DNA of 52,160 nt from Nemertoderma westbladi (GCA_032718475.1 JAUCBJ010008791.1:1-52160), one strand, 5' to 3'; numbered from the stretch's first letter, positions 12,105 through 22,886 are shown. Translations and numbers: made by a program. The notes: generated by a model from the letters alone, not told the origin.

Positions 12105-13460
12105 TGATAAAGTGTTAGCGGTGTGCTAGCGGTCTATAAAGTTGTTTGAGCGGTCTATAAAGTTGTGTGAGCGGTTTATACAGTTGTGTGAACGGTCTAT
12201 ATGCCGTTATGAGCCGTTTATCAAGTTGTGTTGGCGGTCTATAAAGTTGTATGGGCGGTCTATAAAGTTATGTAAGTAGGAGGTCCAGAAAGTTGTGTGA
12301 GCGGTGGTTTATAAAGTTGTATGAGCGGTTTATTAAGATGTGTGAGCGGTCTATAAAGTTATGTGAGCGGTCAACAAAGTTGTGTGAGCGGTCGTTAAGC
12401 CGGTATGAGCAGTTTATCAAGTTGTGTTAGCGATCTATAAAGTTATGTAAGTAAGAGGTCTAGAAAGTTGTGTGAGCGCTCTATAAAGTTGTGTGAGCTG
12501 TCTATAAAGTTTGGTGAGCGGTCTATAAAGTTGTGTGAGCTGTCTATAAAGTTGTGTGAACGATCTATAAAGTTGTGTGAGCTGTCTATAAAGTTATGTG
12601 AGCGGTCTATAAAGTTGTGTAAGCTGTCTATAAAGTTGTGTCAGCTGTCTATAAAGTTGTGTAAGCTGTCTATAAAGTTATGTGAGTGGTCTATAAAGTT
12701 GTGCGAGGGGTCTATAAAGTTGGGTGAACGACCTATGAAGTTGTGTGAGTGGTCTATAAAGTTGTGTGAGCGGTCTATAAAGTTATGTGAGCGGTCTATA
12801 AAGTTATGTGAGCAGACTATAAAGTTATGTGAGCGGTCTATAAAGTTGTGTCAGCTGTCTATAAAGTTGTGTGAGCTGTCTATAAAGTTGTGTAAGCTGT
12901 CTATAAAGTTGTGTCAGCTGTCTATAAAGTTGTGTAAGCTGTCTATAAAGTTATGTGAGTGGTCTATACAGTTGTGCGAGGGGTCTATAAAGTTGGGTGA
13001 ACGACCTATGAAGTTGTGTGAGTGGTCTATAAAGTTGTGTCAGCTGTCTATAAAGTTATGTGAGCGGTCTATAAAGTTGTGTCAGCTGTCTATAAAGTTG
13101 TGTGAGCGGTCTATAAAGTTGTGTCAGCTGTCTATAAAGTTGTGTGAGCGGTCTATAAAGTTGTGTGAGCGGTCTATAAAGTTGTGTGAACGATCTATAA
13201 AGTTGTGTGAGCTGTCTATAAAGTTGTGTCAGCTGTCTATAAAGTTGTGTAAGCTGTCTATAAAGTTATGTGAGCGGTCTATAAAGTTATGTGAGCGGTC
13301 TATAAAGTTGTGTCAGCTGTATATAAAGTTGTGTCAGCTGTCTATAAAGTTGTGTGAGCGGTCTATAAAGTTGTGTGAACGATCTATAAAGTTGGGTGAA
13401 CGACCTATGAAGTTGTGTGAGTGGTCTATAAAGTTGTGTGAACATGAACAATCTATATGA
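12105..13460. repeat. 21-bp satellite array
   Basis: A 21-bp unit containing GTCTATAAAGTTGTG repeats about 64 times. The first 360 bp are irregular. From 12468 to 13460 the units stay in register: the rare variant GGGTGAACGACC recurs at 12722, 12995 and 13394, i.e. 13 and 19 units apart. Because 21 is divisible by 3, one plus-strand frame is open for 330 codons and encodes an exact heptad with consensus CERSIKL. Ile and Cys fall three and four residues apart, like a and d positions of a coiled coil. No start context, splice site or partner domain supports a protein, so satellite DNA is the primary call. Confidence 0.93.
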
Positions 13461-13554
13461 TTATATTAGGTGGACAAAAAGAAAATAATAATTACATAAT
13501 TATTTTTAGTGGGAAATAAATTTGTAACAATTCGTAACATAAGAGATAACTAAC

Positions 13555-13839
13555 CTGTTGTTCCACTGATTCCTTCACCATCTTCCAGAAGCAATCTGAG
13601 ACGGCGTAGCTGAGATTCCGAGTCGTCAGTTGTGTCGGGTTGATGACGCCCCGTCGGAAGAGTTCCGAGCTCCGGAAGAAATCCTCCTCGTACTGCCGGA
13701 TGGTGTCCACACTGTCCTCCGAGTTTCCGCGACCAGTTACTACGGCGAAGTAACCGAGAGCGTGCATCGGGAAGAGTTTACCCTCGAGGATCTGTTGCAC
13801 TCGTTTGGGACTCGCGAGATTTTGTTCCGCGAGATCAAC
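13555..13839 (-). CDS. OPA1: OPA1-like mitochondrial dynamin GTPase, exon 2 (95 codons)
   Basis: This exon continues the GTPase domain of the gene whose first coding exon is at 14154-15431. It begins [11 protein letters not shown], completing the TKVD nucleotide-specificity motif split by the intron, and continues through [13 protein letters not shown] and [17 protein letters not shown], both highly characteristic of OPA1/Mgm1. The acceptor is an AG at 13841-13840 and the donor is GTTAGT starting at 13554 after the codons for VEQQ. Both junctions are phase 0, so exons 1 and 2 join without a frame change. About 430 residues expected after this point (stalk, paddle and GED regions of OPA1) are not visible in the remaining 13.5 kb. 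The gene either continues beyond the left edge across the satellite arrays or is broken. Confidence 0.93.
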
Positions 13840-14153
13840 CTTAGATAATTTAAGTAAATTAAATTACTTCCCAATTATACATATAAGGTACAACAATGGG
13901 GAATCCGGATGATAGTAAATATATAATGTTATTTTTATCTGCTGCTATAAATTACAGACTTAAATGTAAGATTAATTCAATTCAATTTATTTATTTATAA
14001 ATTAATTATAATGATGCGGCTTAAATTATTATGCCAGAGCTCAAGTATTTACAATTATTATTGGTGTTCATTTGTTTTTATTTATTATAAATAAAAAGAT
14101 GAGAAGATGTTATAAATATTATATTTTATGAAGTTTTCCCCCAAACAACTAAC
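13840..14153 (-). other. OPA1 intron 1 (314 bp)
   Basis: The minus-strand intron starts GTTAGT at 14153 and ends CTAAG at 13840. It is AT-rich, phase 0, and interrupts the G4 motif between TK and VD. Confidence 0.9.
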
Positions 14154-15431
14154 TTTAGTCAACACGAATATGGTCCTCTTTCCACCTGGATCCATCTCAC
14201 TCGCGAGGTCCGTAACAATGCTCCGTTCCGCATCCACACTCCCGTCCTGCACACACAGAATGATCGCGTTAGGGTTCCCCATATACTGGCGAGACATTCG
14301 GAAGATACTCTCTCGGGTATCGGAGGCCATCCCGGTGGTCTGGGTGCTAATGATCCCGGGTAGATCGACCAACACCATCCGTTGCAACCCGGGCCCCTTC
14401 ACCGACAAACTAATCACGTCACAACTCACTGTAGCCCCGCCCCCCGCCACTGCGTTTTTCATCCGACACTCGATCTCTTGCCGTAATTCCCGGCATTCCT
14501 CGCCTCTATTTAAATCGAACTCCCTGTTCGAGTCTTTAAACTGCGCGATGTGGTACGGGCCCTCGCTTAGAGTCACCTTAACGGGGGAACGCGTCATCAT
14601 CTCTCCGGATCCCCTAGGGAATATATTCGCTCGAGCGATCATTTCTAGAACGCTGGTTTTCCCGCTACTCTGATCGCCGACGACCACAACGCGAGGGAGA
14701 TGGTCCTGCACGTTGTAAGATGTGTCGTAGTCTGATAGTTCATCCAAAACATCGGAATACATATCAATAAGAGATAATTTACGGCTCTTTTTCTTCGAGT
14801 TTCGTTCTGTTTTTTTCAACAATAACTGTTTTTTTAATTGTTTATTTTCTCGCTCGAGATTTTCTATTTGTTTTTGGTATTTTAGTTGGGAATTCATCAT
14901 TGCTTCGTGATGCTGTTCGTTCTGGGCATTTCTTTCGTCCGTTGATGAGTCGCGAGTGGAACTGAAGAACTCAGAAACCGTAGCTACAACGCTTTGTTTC
15001 GGTGTTCGGGATTGTTCCTCCTCGTGAGTTTCATGACTCACGGTAGATAGGTTACTTAATTTGCTTTTTATTTGATTCCAAAGGGGAGGGATCTCGTCCT
15101 TATACCCCTGCACGGATTGCAGCCCAACCCCGAGCAATTCCCGACCTTCTTTATTTAATCTACTTATGTACGGCGAGGCATTGGGAAGACGTTGCTTCCA
15201 TTCCTCGTATGTCTCGTTCACGAGATATAGTCCAGTACCCCCGGCGATTACAACCGCTGTTAACGCGCCATACTTTACAGCTCGCGTAACGAAGCGAATT
15301 CGCCGTGTCGCACCGCGGAAAAACGTTCTACGAGAAACAACAAGTAGAGGAGAAACTCCATCGGATTTAATAACGTTTTTTCTAAGAACGTGGGAAAATA
15401 TACAGCGGTGGTAGAAACGATATGATGACAT
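14154..15431 (-). CDS. OPA1: OPA1-like mitochondrial dynamin GTPase, exon 1 (426 codons)
   Basis: OPA1/Mgm1 is the inner-membrane dynamin that drives mitochondrial inner-membrane fusion and shapes cristae. The chosen start is the ATG at 15431 (MSSYRFYHRC). The residues that follow are basic and Ser/Arg-rich, as in a mitochondrial presequence. A hydrophobic glycine-rich membrane anchor lies at about residues 54-71, a basic coiled-coil at 183-218, then the GTPase core: G1 GDQSSGKTS at 252-260, TRSPVKVTL at 280-288 and G3 DLPG at 356-359. The frame is open upstream to 15779, but that part runs through a poly-G tract and transposon-like DNA, so it was excluded. Vertebrate OPA1 spreads the same region over many exons, so this one large exon reflects intron loss. 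Exon 2 follows after 314 bp. Confidence 0.93.
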
Positions 15432-15647
15432 ATTCTGGTCGTTCAAGGTACTGCAGTACAGCAGTACCGGCTGCCCGGTAACAACGGTACCTACTGCGGT
15501 AATTGAATTACCTCTGTACCTGGACCATGGCAGCACGCAGCAGGAAGGCCTTGGCAGCTTGGTAAAGAATGGGAAATACGAAATAGTCCGTATATTTGTA
15601 TCAATTGTATCAGTGTATTTTAGCAGCGGTATTGTACAGTAGTAAGT
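15432..15647. promoter_or_regulatory. OPA1 upstream region (5' flank)
   Basis: This is the 216 bp between the OPA1 start codon and the putative transposon end at 15648. It must include at least part of the 5' UTR or promoter. It has many GTAC/GGTAC words but no TATA box in a convincing place. Confidence 0.35.
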
Positions 15648-16348
15648 CAGGGGCGGATCCAAGGGTGGGCTCGGGGGGGGGGGGGGGGGGGGGGGCACAT
15701 GCCCCCCCGGCAATTTTTGAACTATGACTGTAAGCACTAAGCGTACCGAGGGGGGTGGCCATGTGGTGGCTATAGCCACCGCCTAGGAAAATGAGAAAGC
15801 ATACTGAAAAACCCCTTCCATTTGAAGTGAAAAAAATAAATAATAAAAATATTAAAGAGGGTAATATGAGAATATCCCTTGGTACAGTAGTACTGTAGTA
15901 TTATATCAGTTGTGGCCTTCTGGCTGGCCACAAAGGGAAATACATTGCTCTCTTGTAAGGAGAAGTAATTGATTCGAGTCACAACTAATTATGTCTGTAT
16001 GTCATAGGGAGTACAGGAGTCAATGTGCAAGGGGCTCTGTGCTATTTGCTGTATATTAGCTTGTATTCCGACAGCGACAGACCACTAACAAAGTAACGGC
16101 ATAGCATGTGTAATGGCTCTTAGCTTAGGCCGCGCCGCCCCAGCGGATCTAGGACAGTTCCCCCACGGACACCCCCCCCCCCCCCCCCCCCACAAGTAGG
16201 ACACATCCCCCCCAGTTAAAGTGTTAAAATTAATCTGGGTGCACCAAAGCAATAAACACAAGTTAAAGATGGTTACAGGACAAGTTGTATCTAGTTAAGC
16301 TTTTTCAAAATTATAAAAGAAACATTTTTATAGTTAAATTTTTTTTTC

Positions 16349-16495
16349 TTTTAATTGGGGGCTGCCTCCCCCAAACCCCCGCTTCTTAGGTTGGGGGCTG
16401 CTGGCCCCCAAACCCCCGCTTCTTTTGTTGGGGGCAGCCGCCCCCAAAACCCCGCTTCTTTGGTTGGGGGCTGCCGTTCCCAAACCCCGGCAATT
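16349..16495. repeat. Four tandem GC-rich hairpin units (about 36 bp each)
   Basis: The word TTGGGGGCTGCC, its complement-like partner CCCCCAAACCCC and then GCTTCTT repeat four times. Each unit folds as a G-run/C-run hairpin. Similar TTGGGGGC-type hairpins occur in transposon ends. The frame through it encodes a low-complexity peptide and is not taken as a gene. Confidence 0.75.
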
Positions 16496-17675
16496 CCCTG
16501 CGAGCCCGTGGTGAAAGACTTTGAGATCATTTTTAAATAATTAATTCATGTTTGTATGATCAGATAATAAATTGACTAAGCCTAAAGTAGGAGCTGTATT
16601 GAATGTTAACCAAATTAATATATAAATTACTACAATATTATATAATTCAACAAAATCCTATTAAAAATATTGGAAGTAACCAGGAAATTTAATTAGTTTA
16701 TCAATATCAGAATATGTAATGCTGAACACAGAATACATTGTACAAGTCGACGCATGTCGATTTTATCCTGGAGAGGAATAATTTTGATTGCAACAATAAT
16801 ATTCATCCCCATCTGCTACAATTTGAAGAAGACTATTACATAATAATACCTTTAATTAAACAATTAATTATTATAATTCTGTAGTTAATAAAAACAGTAT
16901 ATCATTCGGGGGATGGAATTTATAGGTCATCTGATTAATTGTTCAAAGATTAGCAAACAATACATTATATTTGCATTGATAAAATCCATAAATAAAACTT
17001 TGGATACAAAATGTAAAATCGGGATGCTAAAGATCACTTTCTGAGCTACGAAAGGAAAATTGGATACAACTTATCTGGATACAAGCGGTCCGTTTACCTT
17101 ACAAAATAAAAAATAAGAATGTGCGAAGTTAAGAACAGTCGGGGGGGAAGTATCCGGGGGGGGAGAGACAGGCTGACAGGGGGGGGGGGGGGGGGAGTGT
17201 CCGGGGGGAAGTGTCCCAGCATGTAAAACCAATTATCTGCTCCTGCTGTGGAATTGAATTCCCCGAAATTTACTAAATTCTTCCCAAAGTCTTCCCAAGA
17301 AATTAGACAGCCACACACAGGAGGCCGCCTACCAAAGAGACTGGCCTCCTGGCACTGGGCTGGCCTGGTCACAACGAACTACACTGTATGCGGTTCGTAA
17401 TGTGAACTGCAGTCATAGATAGGTTTAATGCCATTCTGCCATTATTAATCAGAAGATAGCTCGAAGCTGATTGGTCAATAGGTCAAGGAACTTAACATCA
17501 AATGGTGCAACAGCACCATCAGGTAGGAAATCTAAATGTAGACCAAAATAATATTATGCAAGGTTGCTGCATCATTACTACAGTAGTATTCCCAATTGTG
17601 TGTGTGAATTATATAAACTACAGTTTGCGTTCAAATATTTATTCAAACATTTTTTAAAATTACAATAGTATAAAG

Positions 17676-17924
17676 TCAAAGATAATATCGATCATTTTCT
17701 CTATACACCTGTGACAATCCTCCTGATTCCGACGGAGCAACCAGAGCAGCCAGCCTGCCAGCTAAACGGTTACGAGTTTCTCCTGAGCCACTACAGTGAC
17801 AGTAGTTGTACCACCAGTTCTCCTGACTGCCTGATCCGACCGAAACACGGAACCTTAGCCGCCTCCTAGCTGTAGTGTTATCCCCTCTTACATTGACATT
17901 GACGGCACCCATTACAACGACCAT
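17676..17924 (-). CDS. Possible small gene or terminal exon, unrecognised
   Basis: An 82-codon minus-strand frame starts MVVVMGAVNVNVRGD and has a mixed, protein-like composition including a NWWYNYCHCSGSGE segment and a Glu/Arg-rich tail. A poly(A) signal AATAAA lies on the same strand at 17643-17638, 33 bases past the stop. No family is recognised and no clear splice acceptor is seen upstream. It sits inside the possible hAT-like interval, so it could also be transposon-derived or chance. Confidence 0.25.
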   Translation of the reverse strand: MVVVMGAVNVNVRGDNTTARRRLRFRVSVGSGSQENWWYNYCHCSGSGETRNRLAGRLAALVAPSESGGLSQVYRENDRYYL

Positions 17925-18335
17925 GGTAAATATAACTTAGTGCATAATTTACGACCAAACCAGTAACTACCAATCTGCCAGTACCCGAAGTCAAAATATG
18001 GGAGTGTTCTAGCTGTCTAGTGTCCAACATTCATTCCGTCACCAGTGGCTCTCACTGCAGCACTGTACAACGGTCTGAGCTACTCAAGGATTCTTGATGC
18101 TGCCTTCTGTCGCTATTGTGTGTTCTTCACACCGGACAAGTTAACTTATGGAGCATATTTTTGGAATTTTGCCCCCCCGGCTAGGTGACTTCTGGATCCG
18201 CCCCTGTAAGTAAGTAACGTAAACGTCTGACTGAACTGAACATAACACTGTAACACGAACTGTAGAATATGGAATACTAAATATACAATGTAAATAGGAC
18301 AATATGATAATGCTCTCCATAGCGAAAAATATCAA

Positions 18336-18423
18336 CCGGCCCTATTGGGGCTCGAACCCGGTACCTAGGTTTCAAACTTCTGGTTATCATCAGCCGGGTG
18401 AGTGTACTGAGCTACCAGACCGG
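18336..18423 (-). ncRNA. tRNA-derived SINE-like block, copy 1
   Basis: On the minus strand it begins CCGGTCTGGTAGCTCAGT, containing a pol III A box, and carries the B box GGTTCGAGCCC about 50 bases later. Its ends pair as a seven-pair acceptor-like stem (CCGGTCT with GGGCCGG, two G-U pairs). The T stem has two mismatches and the D arm is irregular, so a functional tRNA is unlikely. The flanks extend the stem: CCATAGCGAAA outside the 5' end and TTTCGCTATGG outside the 3' end. Confidence 0.75.
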
Positions 18424-18708
18424 ATGAATATTTCGCTATGGAATGGGAGATCATATTAAGGCCATACAATCACTCAAAGTAAAGTACAACTTTCGTTATT
18501 CCCGTGCTCTGCCAGAAATGGCAACCATGCCTCAAAGAATAACTTTTATACAGTGTTGTAGAAACCACTGTAGCCCCGTATGCCTGGCCCAGGCTGTTAG
18601 TTAATAATAATAAGTGAATTGTTGTTGGGCGAGTGACGCGGTGATTGAATCAAATATACAATGTAAATAGGACAATATGATAATGCTCTCCATAGCGAAA
18701 AATATCAA

Positions 18709-18796
18709 CCGGCCCTATTGGGGCTCGAACCCGGTACCTAGGTTTCAAACTTCTGGTTATCATCAGCCGGGTGAGTGTACTGAGCTACCAGACCGG
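18709..18796 (-). ncRNA. tRNA-derived SINE-like block, copy 2
   Basis: Same sequence as copy 1, offset by exactly 373 bp, with the same A box, B box and flanking inverted arms. It belongs to the second direct unit of the composite insertion. Confidence 0.75.
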
Positions 18797-19134
18797 ATGA
18801 ATATTTCGCTATGGAATGGGAGATCATATTAAGGCCATACAATCACTCAAAGTAAAGTACAACTTTCGTTATTCCCGTGCTCTGCCAGAAATGGCAACCA
18901 TGCCTCAAAGAATAACTATTATACAGTGTTGTAGAAACCACTGTAGCCCCGTATGCCTGGCCCAGGCTGTTAGTTTTATATTATTTTTATTATAAAACGC
19001 CCATATACCCATATACCCATATAATACGCCCATATTTTTCGCTATGGAGAGCATTATCATATTGTCCTATTTACATTGTATATTTGATTCACCGCGTCAC
19101 TCGCCCAACAACAATTCACTTAATATGGAATACT

Positions 19135-21236
19135 ACTGAATCACAGAAAATTAGCTTTCAGATAATTATGTTTAGGTTACTGTTGATATAACTAAAAATG
19201 CTGACTGCGACTCATGCAGTCATGTCTGCTCTGCAGGCAGGCTGCAGCTGTAGATACATAAGATTAGATATTGAGGTAGAGCAGAAAGCGATTTTAGCTT
19301 ATTTGCTTCGTCTATCAGACATCAGACTAAATTATTGATGATGATGTAATTAACGTAATATAATACAGTAATAAATGTAATGTACAGTATGTCTGTCTGT
19401 CTGCGTCTGCCATCTGCCTATATCTGAATATTGAGTATGCACTCTCGAATGGCCAATGTTATGAATCGTGTTAGTCGTGTTACCTTACCATAGCAAAGCA
19501 ACTGGTTGTTATGACAGTATGATGGGTGACATTGTAAGAAGGATGCACCCTACCCGCACTATTTCGAAATTTAAATAAATATACAGTACCGGTATTTCGA
19601 TTTTTTAAACTTTTGAAATTTTTCCCAGATTAATAGACTTAGGCCTATATTAGTAACTTATATTTTGTAATTTTTTAAGTTTTTGTATGTAATAAGAAAT
19701 TCACGAAAAAAAATTTTTGAATTTTTTTTTTCATTTTTCACTGATTATTATTCAAAATTACGACTTTGGTGCTACGAAAATGTAACCTTTTCACATCATT
19801 ATTAGAATCAGCACACCCAAATACCCCGAAAAACACATTATTGATAAGTTTGACCACCATGTAACGTTTTTATCAGGGGGGGGGGGGGTGGGTTATCATG
19901 ACCCCCCAACCCCCCCCCCCCCCCCCCCCCCCCCATAGGCATTGGCGTAAGTGAAAAAGGGCCTAGTAATCCGAGGGTTAGTACATAAATTAATTAAATC
20001 CAAAATTATAATTTTATATACAGTTAGAAATTTATAACTACAGTATGCGTGCGCCAACTGTACTTCTATCTCATACGTGCTACTCCTGTTCCTGTACTCC
20101 TATATATGGAATATTGACAAAAACCGCGCCACAAGGGTTCTGGTTAAACGAAAACCGCGCCAGCCATGTTGAGCAAACTCTACATAAATTCCAACCTAGT
20201 CTGTACTCAGCTGCTCAGATAATACACTGACGTATTCAATTCATATGAACTGAACTACGGAATTAGAATTCCCACTTGAACACTCATCCTTCAACTTGTC
20301 GGATTATGCAACAAAACTTCAGAATTTATTTTGCATTTATTGGGGTCCTTTCCTTTTAAAGTCAGTGCAAAGTTCAAAATAACTGTAATTTGCTAATAAC
20401 AAAATAACAATAACAAAATAACATATACAGTAATAACATAAAATAATAATAAAATATATAAAATAACATAAAAATAACAATAACATTGGCTGTGATGATT
20501 GGCTGGTTTGTTTTGCACATCAACAATCTAAACTGATATACGGGAAGGAATTGAGGGAAGGCGAGGTTGATTATTCAGGTGAAGTAAAAAGAAGCTAAAT
20601 CGCATTCTGCTCTACCTCACCTCAATATCGAATCTTATGTGATGTAGATCAGTAGATGGCAGATGGGTGATGGGATGAGAGACTATTAATTAATGCAAAC
20701 AATATACATTCCTCTTGTGCTCTTTAAATGTTTTTTATTTGAAAAAGGCCCTTTTTCTCACTAATATTTTTTAAAATCTTTTTCACAAATTTCCAGAAAA
20801 TTTGTTAAAAAGTCTTTTTTTAACTAAATTTGTGGAAATTAGTTAAAAAATATACCTTTTTAACTCATTTTAAAATTATTTAAAAAAATACTTTTTTAAC
20901 TAATTTTAGCTTACTGCACAGCTTAAGCTTAAGCTCACACAACTTGGTGATACAGTTGTGGATAGATCTGTCTCATCCGCAGATCCTACAGAGTGGCTGT
21001 TAGCAGTTCCGGACCTGGTGCTGGTGCAGGTGGCAGGCCTAAAGCGTGTCTGTACGTGCTCGAAAATTAAATGCGCAAGATGACGCGATGTTTTCGGAGC
21101 TACAGCCTCAGAAATATTAGGATATCTACAGTATCTGAAAGCGTGGGTAGCATTAATAGAGTATTATACGTTGTAGACAATGATAACGCTGGTGATATTT
21201 TTTTTAAATAAAACAATATATTCGATATAAAAACGT
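19135..21236. other. Intergenic DNA with an inverted-repeat pair and G/C tracts
   Basis: No gene recognised. A sequence of about 45-50 bp at 19256-19300 (ACATAAGATTAGATATTGAG onward) recurs inverted at 20592-20640, about 1.3 kb away. A G13 tract near 19876 and a C25 tract at 19910-19934 form a potential hairpin. 20740-20910 is a run of A/T-rich words related to TTTTTAACTAA, in both orientations. Confidence 0.5.
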
Positions 21237-21458
21237 AACGGAAAACACTATTTTCCACTCATTTTCGTTAGCAAAATTAATTTATTCTGCCCTTGTGTGT
21301 TGAGTTTTACACTCGTTGGCATTTTAACCTCTGATCGCTTCGCTCATATGCAGTCATGCTAAAAACATGCCAACTTGCGTAAAACTCAACCACTTTGGAC
21401 AGAATAGTTGAATTTCGCTAAACTGAAAATAAGTGAAAAATAGTGGTGTTTTCCGCTT
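21237..21458. repeat. Foldback MITE (about 220 bp)
   Basis: The left arm starts AACGGAAAACAC and contains TTGAGTTTTACACTCGTTGGC. The right arm, reversed, starts AAGCGGAAAACACC and contains TTGAGTTTTACGCAAGTTGGC. Arms of about 85-95 bp with scattered differences flank a loop near 21335-21355. No coding capacity. Confidence 0.75.
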
Positions 21459-22886
21459 AGTTTTTTTTATCAGATACTACAGTATAATAGTCCTTTTACC
21501 TCCTCTATTTCAGTTTCATTAACAGCTCAACTCCAAAGGAATAGATCTTTCTTTTCGATCTAAGCGTAGGACTACAGTACGTGTAGCTACGCGTACTTCG
21601 ACAGATTGGGTAATATATCACCGTACAGTAGTTTCAGAGCTTTAACATTAACTACGCCAAGCTACGCGCAGGTCCTAGGCTAGACTACGCGTAGTGCTAT
21701 CCATAACTACGCGTAAGCCCATACAGTTATTACCATTTGTATTCCAGTGTAATGTTGTCGAAAATGAGATTAAATGTCCAATGTGTACAGTATGTACGTA
21801 CAGTGGTTTCTGAACAGATACTCCCTACTGTAGTAATATGCTATTATTTACTTCATTTGTTTCGCGTGCAATGTGTTGTAATGTTTAGAGCTCAAAAGTA
21901 GTTCACAAGTAAATAGGTTGGATCTTATCGATCCTTCATCGCCATTTTGTCTCTGTTCAAGAGAAGGCAAGAATATTTAATGTTCTATCGTCTGGGGGTG
22001 GGGTGGAAATTGGGACTAATTATACTGTATAACCATATTGCACTTGTTGATTTTATGAAACAAAATTAATATAATGTACAGTCTACATTTATTCATCCTG
22101 TGTTTGTGTTGTATGTATAAGAACCGAAAATTATTACCAGTGCTGCACAATGTACCGGTACAGTAGAGAAAGTTTTTCTGATAAATGAGATACCTGACAT
22201 ACATACCGATAGATCGATACTTACCTAACAATTCAGCCCCTACCTGAACTGGAATGAAAAATATTTTTTATCAGGACTGCTACGAGTAGCTAACGTAGCA
22301 TTCGTATGCGTTGTTTCTAAATACCTACGCGTAGTCATAAAACACGTACGTGTAATTTCAAAACACCTAACTACAGTACTTCTTGTAATTAATAAGGCAG
22401 TAAGTCTGGCTGACCCGCGGTAAATGACAGGAAGTTACAAATACAAACTACGCGTAGGTCTGAAAGATTACCCAACTCCAATTCGGTGGTTTCATGTCAT
22501 TTAACAATTTTTATATTGGAAGGAAGCTCTAAATCTTTTTTGTATACTGATTAATTGCATATGTATATTGCATATGCATACGTACTGTATGTATAATAAT
22601 ATAAAAGATTCTGAAAATTATAGAGTGCTGCAGTGTTAGTTAGGCTTGCTTTGCTGCCCAGACTGAGACCTACAGACCTACACCAAGTGCCAAGCACAGA
22701 TCTAACAGTCTAAACAACTTTGTTTGAATGGCCTTGACTTCAGGACTTACTGACCTCATGGACCTACAGTATACTGTTCAAGTATCTACACTGTTATTTA
22801 TTTATTTAGTGACAAGTTGTAATGACATACAGGCGTGAACATAGACTGATTTACGTGTATATTATTGGGGAAATACTATATCACCG
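21459..22886. other. Intergenic DNA with a cluster of CTACGCGTA motifs
   Basis: CTACGCGTA occurs at 21587, 21685, 21707, 22325 and 22448, two of them as the full palindrome CTACGCGTAG on both sides of a 600-bp gap. No gene or element boundary could be defined. Confidence 0.45.

Larger units (their letters stand above)
15648..18206. mobile_element. Possible hAT-like DNA transposon or pair of related ends
   Basis: The 14-bp sequence CAGGGGCGGATCCA at 15648-15661 recurs inverted at 18193-18206, and both are followed inward by a G-rich run. CAGGGGCGGATCCA resembles terminal repeats of hAT elements (from memory). The 7-mer AGTAAGT occurs just outside both ends, but offset by two bases on the right, so an 8-bp target duplication is not proven. 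No transposase is recognisable between the ends. The interval could instead be two unrelated insertions of one family. Confidence 0.4.
18266..19134. mobile_element. Composite tRNA-like retro-insertion with 13-bp target-site duplications
   Basis: The perfect 13-mer AATATGGAATACT at 18266-18278 and 19122-19134 brackets 843 bp. Inside are two direct copies of a 324-bp unit (18279-18602 and 18652-18975), identical except for one base noticed. They are separated by a 49-bp linker. At the right end, 19035-19121 is an inverted copy of the linker plus the first part of the unit, lacking 4 bp. Each direct copy holds a minus-strand tRNA-like block. A 13-bp duplication is typical of LINE-mediated target-primed integration. 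The inverted segment suggests template switching or twin priming during insertion. Confidence 0.8.

Noticed and set aside
13492-13554. Continuation of OPA1 exon 2 past VEQQ
   Set aside because: The frame stays open for a few codons, but the residues no longer resemble OPA1 and a GTTAGT donor lies exactly where similarity ends.
15432-15779. In-frame upstream extension of OPA1
   Set aside because: It runs through a poly-G tract giving a polyproline stretch and through the possible transposon end. The mitochondrial presequence-like residues begin at the ATG at 15431.
18336-18423. Functional tRNA gene
   Set aside because: Mismatched T stem, irregular D arm and an unclear anticodon arm. It is present as a near-exact duplicate within a retro-insertion, so a tRNA-derived SINE block is the better call.
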